The notes under the pieces were generated by a model. It was not told the origin of the DNA and did not search any database. It worked only from the letters and a program-made list of their open reading frames with translations. A program made the translations under genes and the position numbers. Below, in pieces: positions 58,300-64,000 of a DNA stretch of 64,000 nucleotides. How positions within the stretch are numbered: position 1 is the first letter of the stretch; each line of letters opens with the position of its first letter. The stretch is from DATJIG01 sp050260515 (GTDB lineage Bacteria > Pseudomonadota > Alphaproteobacteria > SMXQ01), in contig JBLNCI010000007.1 in assembly GCA_050260515.1 (NCBI GenBank), positions 106,609-170,608 on the forward strand. The letters are read 5' to 3'.

Positions 58300-60576
58300 T
58301 CACCCCGCGCCGATCTGGAATCCGATGCGCTGCCGCGGCTCCTGACGTTTGAGCGAGTGGAGCATCTGCTCGTACTCGCGCTCCATCTCCGGGGTTACCG
58401 ACGGCCGCGTCTCCTTGAGGGCGCGCTCGAAGTGCGCCGGCGTGACGGTGTCGGCGGTGAGCGACTCGCGAAGCGCGAGAAGCCCCGCGCGTCGCACGAC
58501 ATCCGACAGATCGGCGCCGGTGTAGCGCTCGGTGCGCGCGGCGATCGCGTCGAGATCGACGTTGCCCGCGAGCGGCATCTCGCGGGTCTGGATCCCGAGG
58601 ATGTGCCGCCGCGCGGCAAGGTCGGGCACAGGCACGTAGACCAGCTCGTCGAAGCGTCCGGGCCGCAGCAAGGCGGGATCGACGAGGTTTGGCCGGTTGG
58701 TCGCGCCGATGACGACGACGCCCTGCAGTTCCTCCAGTCCGTCCATCTCGGCGAGGATCGTGTTGACCACGCGCTCCGTCACCGCAGGCTCGCCCAGACC
58801 GCCGCCCCGCGCCGGCACCAGCGAGTCGATTTCGTCGATGAAGATGACCGTCGGCGCGACCTGGCGCGCGCGTGCGAACAGCCGCGACACCTGCTGCTCG
58901 GATTCGCCGTACCACTTCGACAGCAGGTCCGACGACTTCGTCGCAACGAAGTTCGCCTCGGCCTCGCGGGCGACCGCCTTGGCCATCAGCGTCTTGCCGG
59001 TGCCTGGTGGCCCGAACAGCAGGAAGCCCTTGGCGGGGCGGATGCCGAGGCGACGGAACGCCTCCGGATTCTTTAGCGGCAGCTCGATCCCTTCGCGCAG
59101 CCGCTGGCGCACGTCGCCCAGCCCGCCGACATCCTCCCACGTGACGTCCGGGACCTGGATCATGATCTCGCGCAGCGCCGACGGCTGGATGCGCTTCATG
59201 GCATTGCGGAAGTCGGCGGCCTCGACCTTGAGCTCGTCGATGACCTTCTGGGGGATTCCCTCGCGCAGGTTGATCTGCGGCAGCACCCGACGCACCGCGT
59301 CCATGGCGGCCTCGCGGGCGAGCGCCGAGAGGTCGGCACCGACGAAGCCGTAGGTCGTGCGCGCGATCCCGTCGAGGTCGACGCCGTCGCCGAGCGGCAT
59401 GCCGCGGGTGTGGATGGCGAGAATCTCGCGGCGGCCCGCCTGATCGGGGACGCCGATGACGATCTCGCGGTCGAAGCGGCCGGGACGGCGCAGCGCCTCG
59501 TCGATGGCGTCGATGCGGTTGGTCGCGGCGATGACGACGATGTTCTGGCGCGGTTCCAGGCCGTCCATCAGCGTCAGCAGTTGCGCGACGATGCGGCGCT
59601 CGACCTCGCCGGTGACGTTCTCGCGCTTCGGCGCGATCGAATCGATCTCGTCGATGAACACGATCGACGGTGCGTTCTGCCGCGCCTCCTGGAAGACGTC
59701 TCGCAGCCGCTGCTCGGATTCGCCGACGTGGGCGCCCATGATCTCGGGGCCGGCGATGTGGAAGAACGATGCCTCCGCCTCGTTGGCGACGGCGCGGGCG
59801 AGTAGCGTCTTGCCGGTCCCCGGCGGTCCGTACAGCAGCACGCCCTTCGGCGGGTCGATGCCGAGGCGCTGGAACAGCTCGGGATGGCGGAGCGGCAGCT
59901 CCACCATCTCGCGCACCTGATCGACGGTCGAGCCGACGCCGCCGATGTCGTCGTAGGTCACGTCGCCGCGGCGCGCCTCCTTCGGCTCCTCGTACTGCGG
60001 GCGGAGCTCGATCTCGGTCTCGTCGGTGACGATGACGATTCCGCGCGGGCTGGTCGACACCACCGCGAGGCGGATCTCCTGGAGGCCGTAGGCCGGCAGG
60101 TCGAACATCTGCCGCAGCTCGGGGGGCAGGCGCGATTCGCCGCGCGTCCGCTGGTGGACCGAGGTCGACACGATGTCGCCCGCCATCAACGCCCGGCCGG
60201 TGAAGGTGCGCCGCAGCGCCTGGCCGGAACCCTGGAGCCGCAGGTTCTTCTGCGCCGGCGCCAGCACGATCCGCGTCGCGGGCTTGGCTTCGGCACGCTG
60301 CACTTCGACGTGGTCCCCGCTGCTGACCCCGGCGTTGATGCGCTCGAGCCCGTCGAGGCGGATCAGTTGCAGGCCCTCGTCCTCGGGATACGCGGGAAAC
60401 GCGATCGCGGCGGTGTGACGCTTGCCGACGATCTCGATCGCCTCGCCGGGACGGATACCCAGCGTGCCGAACACGTTGTTGCCGATCCGGGCGATGCCGT
60501 GACCGGATTCGTCGGCGCGGGCGTTCGCCACCTGCAGTCGCGTTGCGCTGGCGGTCGAGGAATTGACGTCGGGCAT
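58300..60576 (-). CDS. CDC48-type AAA ATPase
   Basis: A 758-residue protein of the VAT/p97/CDC48 class. The N domain (double-psi barrel plus four-stranded half, about 10-190) is followed by D1 with Walker A GPPGTGKT at 250-257 and Walker B IVFIDE at 305-310. D2 has Walker A at 522-529 and Walker B VIFIDE at 577-582, with the arginine-finger blocks RPGRFD in each. The D2 pore loop keeps the aromatic pair in SKWYGESE. It uses ATP to unfold or remodel proteins. I chose the ATG at 60576 over a TTG 33 bases upstream. It is common in archaea and eukaryotes and patchy in bacteria. Confidence 0.93.
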   Translation of the reverse strand: MPDVNSSTASATRLQVANARADESGHGIARIGNNVFGTLGIRPGEAIEIVGKRHTAAIAFPAYPEDEGLQLIRLDGLERINAGVSSGDHVEVQRAEAKPATRIVLAPAQKNLRLQGSGQALRRTFTGRALMAGDIVSTSVHQRTRGESRLPPELRQMFDLPAYGLQEIRLAVVSTSPRGIVIVTDETEIELRPQYEEPKEARRGDVTYDDIGGVGSTVDQVREMVELPLRHPELFQRLGIDPPKGVLLYGPPGTGKTLLARAVANEAEASFFHIAGPEIMGAHVGESEQRLRDVFQEARQNAPSIVFIDEIDSIAPKRENVTGEVERRIVAQLLTLMDGLEPRQNIVVIAATNRIDAIDEALRRPGRFDREIVIGVPDQAGRREILAIHTRGMPLGDGVDLDGIARTTYGFVGADLSALAREAAMDAVRRVLPQINLREGIPQKVIDELKVEAADFRNAMKRIQPSALREIMIQVPDVTWEDVGGLGDVRQRLREGIELPLKNPEAFRRLGIRPAKGFLLFGPPGTGKTLMAKAVAREAEANFVATKSSDLLSKWYGESEQQVSRLFARARQVAPTVIFIDEIDSLVPARGGGLGEPAVTERVVNTILAEMDGLEELQGVVVIGATNRPNLVDPALLRPGRFDELVYVPVPDLAARRHILGIQTREMPLAGNVDLDAIAARTERYTGADLSDVVRRAGLLALRESLTADTVTPAHFERALKETRPSVTPEMEREYEQMLHSLKRQEPRQRIGFQIGAG

Positions 60577-60648
60577 GGGATCCGCCGGGTCAGGGTCTTT
60601 GGCGATCAACGGCCCGGCGGGGCGAGCGTTCCGTGACCGCGCGCGGGA

Positions 60649-61413
60649 TCACGCCTTGAGGCGGTAGCCGGTGCGGAAGATCCACCACACCGTGGCGAGG
60701 CACACGGCGAGAAACACCGCGGTCATGGCGAGGCTGACCGCGATCGACACGTCGGCGACGCCGTAGAAGCCCCAGCGGAAGCCGCTGACCAGATACACCG
60801 CCGGATTGAACAGCGCGACGGTGTGCCACACCGGCGGCAGCATCTCGATGGTGTAGAAGCTGCCGCCGAGGAACGTCAGCGGCGAGATGATCAGCAGCGG
60901 GACGAGCTGCAGCTTCTCGAAGCCATCGGCCCAGATGCCGATGATGAAGCCGAGCAGACTGAACGTTATCGACGTGAGGATCAGGAATCCGATCATCCAC
61001 ACCGGATGCACGACGTGGTAGTCGACGAACAGCCACGCCGTCGCGAGGATGATAATGCCGAGGATCACCGACTTGCTCGCCGCCGCGCCGACGTAGCCGA
61101 TGACGATCTCGAGCGGCGAGATCGGCGCCGACAGGATCTCGTAGATCGTCCCGGTGAAGCGCGGGAAGTAGATGCCGAACGACGCGTTCGACACGCTCTG
61201 GGTCAGGACCGTCAGCATGATCAGGCCCGGCACGATGAACGCGCCGTAGCTCACGCCCTCGACGACGTCGGTCATGCGCGAGCCGATCGCCGCGCCGAAC
61301 ACCACGAAGTAGAGCGAGGTCGAGATCACCGGGGAGACGATGCTCTGGAGCAGAGTCCGCCGGGCGCGCGTCATCTCGAACAGGTAGATCGCGCGGATCG
61401 CGTGGAGGTTCAT
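60649..61413 (-). CDS. ABC-2 type transporter permease
   Basis: A 254-residue membrane protein with six helices, of the YadH-like ABC-2 class. It has FEMTRARRTLLQSIVSPVISTSLYFVVFGAAIG at the N-terminus, PRFTGTIYEILSAPISPLEIVIGYVGAA and the loop FLGGSFYTIEMLPPVWHTVALFNPAVYLVSGFRWGFYG. The ATG overlaps the ATPase stop by four bases. It probably exports a lipid, polysaccharide or drug. It lies 73 bases upstream of the CDC48-type gene on the same strand, so co-transcription with it is possible. Confidence 0.92.
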   Translation of the reverse strand: MNLHAIRAIYLFEMTRARRTLLQSIVSPVISTSLYFVVFGAAIGSRMTDVVEGVSYGAFIVPGLIMLTVLTQSVSNASFGIYFPRFTGTIYEILSAPISPLEIVIGYVGAAASKSVILGIIILATAWLFVDYHVVHPVWMIGFLILTSITFSLLGFIIGIWADGFEKLQLVPLLIISPLTFLGGSFYTIEMLPPVWHTVALFNPAVYLVSGFRWGFYGVADVSIAVSLAMTAVFLAVCLATVWWIFRTGYRLKA

Positions 61414-62333
61414 TTGCGGTGCACCAGGCTGATGAAGATCTCCTCGAGCGAGCTTTCGCTGGTCTGGAGGTCCTTGAAGCCGATTCCGAGATCGACGAGC
61501 TGGCGCAGCAGGGTGGCGATGCCGCTGCGGCGACTGTGGGCGTCGAAGGTGTAGACGAGCACGGTCCCGTCCTTCGACAGCTCGAGTCCGTACTCGGCGA
61601 GCTGCGGCGGCACGCGGTCGAGGCGCTCCTGAAGGTGGAGCATCAACTGGCGCTTGCCGAGCTTCTCCATCAAGGCGTCCTTCTCCTCGACCACGATCAG
61701 CTCGCCGTGGCTGATGACGCCGACGCGGTCGGCCATCTCCTCGGCTTCCTCGATGTAATGGGTGGTGAGGATGATAGTGACGCCGGATTCGCGCAGCCGC
61801 CGCACCATGTCCCACATGTCGCGACGCAGCTCGACGTCTACTCCCGCGGTCGGCTCGTCGAGGAACAGGATGCGCGGCTCGTGAGACAGCGCCTTGGCGA
61901 TCATGACGCGGCGCTTCATGCCGCCCGACAGCGTCATGATCTTGCTGTCGCGCTTCTCCCACAACGACAGGTCCTTCAGCACCTTCTCGATGTGGGCGGG
62001 GTCGGCGGGCTTGCCGAACAGGCCGCGGCTGAAGGTGACGGTCGCCCACACCGACTCGAAGGCGTCGGTGTGGAGCTCCTGCGGCACGATGCCGATCTTG
62101 GCGCGCGCGGCGCGGTAATCGGCGATGACGTCGTGTCCGTCGGCCGTCACGGTGCCTTCGCTCGGGTTGACGATGCCGCAGATGATGCTGATCAGCGTCG
62201 TCTTGCCGGCGCCGTTCGGGCCCAACAGCGCGAAGATCTCGCCCGCGTGGATATCGAGGTCGATCCCCTTCAGCGCCTGGAAGCCCGAGGCGTAGGTCTT
62301 GGTGAGGTTGCGGACGGAGATGATCGGCTGCAT
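61410..62333 (-). CDS. ABC-2 transporter ATPase
   Basis: A 307-residue ATPase. Walker A GPNGAGKT is at 38-45, the signature is LSGGMKRRVMIAKAL, Walker B is ILFLDEPTAGVD and the switch is LTTHYIEEAEE. A C-terminal extension of about 80 residues contains VYTFDAHSRRSGIATLLRQLVD. It is close to the YadG/NodI-like group. Translation is coupled to its permease by an ATGA overlap. It starts about 87 bases from the glycerate kinase gene on the same strand. Confidence 0.93.
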   Translation of the reverse strand: MQPIISVRNLTKTYASGFQALKGIDLDIHAGEIFALLGPNGAGKTTLISIICGIVNPSEGTVTADGHDVIADYRAARAKIGIVPQELHTDAFESVWATVTFSRGLFGKPADPAHIEKVLKDLSLWEKRDSKIMTLSGGMKRRVMIAKALSHEPRILFLDEPTAGVDVELRRDMWDMVRRLRESGVTIILTTHYIEEAEEMADRVGVISHGELIVVEEKDALMEKLGKRQLMLHLQERLDRVPPQLAEYGLELSKDGTVLVYTFDAHSRRSGIATLLRQLVDLGIGFKDLQTSESSLEEIFISLVHRK

Positions 62334-62420
62334 GCGAATCGGCTGACCTATCGAAGCGGAACGGCGATCGCGGCGGGGCTCGAAGTCGTAGCAGGAAACG
62401 CCGCCGCGCGCGACCCGCGG

Positions 62421-63716
62421 TCACCCGGGCGTAATCGGAGGCGCTATCAGCACCGCGCGGATATCGTTGACGTTGGTCCGGGTCGGCCCGGTGCGGACGA
62501 GATCGCCGAGCGCGTCGAAGAACGTGTAGCTGTCGTGATCTCCGAGCGCGCGCCGCGCATCGAGGCCGAGCGCGTCGGCGCGGACGAGCGTGTCGGGGGC
62601 GACCATCGCTCCCGCCGCATTGTCGGTGCCGTCGATGCCGTCGCTGTCGCACGCCAGGCCCCACACGCCTGGCTCGCCGCGCATCGCCACGGCGAAGCCG
62701 AGCATGAACTCGCAATTGGGGCCGCCGCGCCCCGCCGTGGCGCCGAGGGTCACCGTCGTCTCGCCGCCCGACAGCAGCACCGCCGGCGCGCGCACCGGGT
62801 ATCCATGATCCCGCACGGCGCGGGCGATCCCCGCCATGACGGTGGCCACCTCGCGGCTCTCGCCCTCGATCGCATCGCCGAGGATCAACGGCGCGAGTCC
62901 GGCGGCGCGCGCGGCCTCCGCGGCGGCTTCGAGCGCCATCGAAGGCGTCGCAATGAGACGCACGTCCTCGGCGATCTCGCCGCGCTTGGGCGTCTCGGCG
63001 CCGGAACCCAGCACGGCAGCGGCGGTGGCGGGCAGCTCGATGTTGCGGCGGGCGAGGATCGCGCGCACGTCGGCGAGCGTTGTCGGATCGGCGACCGTGG
63101 GACCCGAGGCGATGGTGGCCGGGTCATCGCCCGGCACGTCGCTGATGGCGAGGGTGACCACGCGCGCAGGTCTCGCGGCCGCCGCGAGCCGTCCGCCCTT
63201 GATCGCCGACAGGTGCTTGCGCACCGCATTGATCTCCGCGATGGCCGCGCCGCTCGCGAGCAGCGCGCGATTGACCGCCTGCTTGTCGGCGAGAGTCATG
63301 GCGCCGGCGGGCAGCGCCATCAGCGCCGAGCCGCCTCCCGAGATCAACGCGATCACCAGATCGTCGGCGGTGAGCCCGCGCATCGCCTTCAGCATATGCC
63401 GTGCCGCTTCCTCGCTGCGCTCGTCCGGCACGGGATGCGACGCCTCCAGCACCGCGATGCGTCCGGCCGGCACCGCGTAGCCGTCACGCGTCACGACGAC
63501 GCCGCCGAGCGACACGTCGGGCCACGCCGCGTCGAGGGCCGCGGCCATCGCCGCCGACGCCTTGCCCGCGCCGACGACGACGCAGCGGCCGCGCGGCTTG
63601 TCCGGCAGGTGGCGCAACACCGCGGGCCCCGGTGCCGCGCTCGCGACCGCGGCATCGAACATCGACCGCAGCGCCGCGCGCGCCCGGCCGTCGGTCCATC
63701 GAGCATCGTTTGCCAT
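62421..63716 (-). CDS. Glycerate 2-kinase, MOFRL family (GckA/TtuD-like)
   Basis: A 431-residue protein. The N-terminal DUF4147 region has VVVGAGKASAAMAAALD, EASHPVPDERSEEAARHML and ALISGGGSALMALPAG. The C-terminal MOFRL domain has LLSGGETTVTLGATAGRGGPNCEF and DSDGIDGTDNAAGA. It phosphorylates D-glycerate to 2-phosphoglycerate, linking glyoxylate or serine-cycle-type C2/C3 metabolism to glycolysis. TtuD was long annotated as hydroxypyruvate reductase. It would fit growth on alcohols if the organism assimilates C1/C2 units, which is not shown here. Confidence 0.93.
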   Translation of the reverse strand: MANDARWTDGRARAALRSMFDAAVASAAPGPAVLRHLPDKPRGRCVVVGAGKASAAMAAALDAAWPDVSLGGVVVTRDGYAVPAGRIAVLEASHPVPDERSEEAARHMLKAMRGLTADDLVIALISGGGSALMALPAGAMTLADKQAVNRALLASGAAIAEINAVRKHLSAIKGGRLAAAARPARVVTLAISDVPGDDPATIASGPTVADPTTLADVRAILARRNIELPATAAAVLGSGAETPKRGEIAEDVRLIATPSMALEAAAEAARAAGLAPLILGDAIEGESREVATVMAGIARAVRDHGYPVRAPAVLLSGGETTVTLGATAGRGGPNCEFMLGFAVAMRGEPGVWGLACDSDGIDGTDNAAGAMVAPDTLVRADALGLDARRALGDHDSYTFFDALGDLVRTGPTRTNVNDIRAVLIAPPITPG

Positions 63717-64000
63717 CGTTTGGTCCGGTCTCTCGTTTGATCCGGTCTCTTTCCTCGTTTCAACCCTCGCCGCCCCTCCACCTCGGAGGTGGAGGAGCGG
63801 GCCCTTGAGGCGAGCGTCGATGTCTCTCCGCCGCGGCCGTTGCCAGCCGTGCTTCGGACATACGCGGGCGCCGGCGCCGTTCAGACCGTCGGCGCGCTGT
63901 TTTGATCCCTGGAGACGGTGCGCGGCAAGTTGCCTGGGGGGTCAGTGCCAGGGGCGTGCCGAGCCGGGTCTCCGCTCATGGCTGCGACGCAGGCCGTTGG
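63717..64000. other. Intergenic right end with repeats and hairpin, no gene seen
   Basis: About 280 bases without a supported gene. TCCGGTCTCT is repeated directly at 63724-63733 and 63741-63750, just upstream of the glycerate kinase start. A ten-base-pair hairpin (CCTCCACCTC / GAGGTGGAGG) spans 63775-63795 and has no T tract. The rest to the window edge shows no ORF or RNA motif that I recognise. Confidence 0.5.

Noticed and set aside
63775..63795. Hairpin considered as a transcription terminator
   Set aside because: It is not followed by a T run on either strand and lies upstream, not downstream, of the nearest gene.
1..64000. Mobile elements, phage genes or defence islands
   Set aside because: I found no transposase, integrase, recombinase, restriction or Cas-like protein in any frame with credible coding features.

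Overview
The window is G+C-rich, densely coded DNA that looks chromosomal. It most likely comes from a free-living or soil alphaproteobacterium. The clues are the metX-metW pair next to gloB, the TctC-type receptors without transporter partners, an alternative cox operon whose subunit II carries heme c, and the RimK-like/GNAT-C39 pair. The GT41 glycosyltransferase next to glycan genes leans towards Rhodospirillales-like lineages, but I cannot name a genus. No rRNA, tRNA, CRISPR array, phage or insertion sequence was recognised.

Layout. (1) 1-3.7 kb: the end of metX, metW, a methyltransferase, glyoxalase II and a glutathione transferase (methionine supply and thiol housekeeping). (2) 3.8-12.7 kb: a surface-glycan region with a TPR-GT41 glycosyltransferase, a small unknown protein, an O-antigen ligase/polymerase-like membrane protein, a methyltransferase, two GT4 glycosyltransferases and a glutamine-dependent asparagine synthetase-like amidotransferase. 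(3) 12.8-16.4 kb: a GNAT-C39 peptidase fusion, a RimK-like ATP-grasp ligase and an exported methyltransferase; this is the best candidate for an undescribed system. (4) 16.4-27.6 kb: an ABC importer without a binding protein, a secreted Pro/Tyr-repeat protein, an oxidoreductase, a cupin, PPK2, a VOC protein, 3-methyladenine glycosylase, and a NEW3-domain protein with its own ABC exporter. (5) 27.6-36.4 kb: a TctC receptor, a complete RND efflux operon divergent from marR with a perfect palindrome between them, and a split chromate transporter behind marR. (6) 36.5-47.0 kb: a hydrolase, an unusual P-type ATPase, a PutA without a DNA-binding domain, a thioredoxin-reductase-like enzyme, ArsC, MaoC, a Ser/Gly-repeat secreted protein with a strong terminator, and DUF763.

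(7) 47.0-56.1 kb: one tightly packed minus-strand operon. It encodes a heme-c-bearing oxidase subunit II, subunits I and III, a membrane protein, a CtaG-cytochrome c fusion, a small membrane protein, a PQQ alcohol dehydrogenase with the residues of lanthanide enzymes, and two more c-type cytochromes. Together these could pass electrons from an alcohol straight to oxygen. Subunit I lacks both the usual D-channel glutamate and the K-channel lysine. A Crp/Fnr-type regulator is divergent from it. (8) 57.3-63.7 kb: a second orphan TctC receptor, a bacterial CDC48-type AAA ATPase, an ABC-2 exporter pair and a glycerate kinase.

Most start sites were refined from Shine-Dalgarno sequences, stop-start overlaps and signal peptides. 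All functional calls rest on reading motifs, not on database searches.
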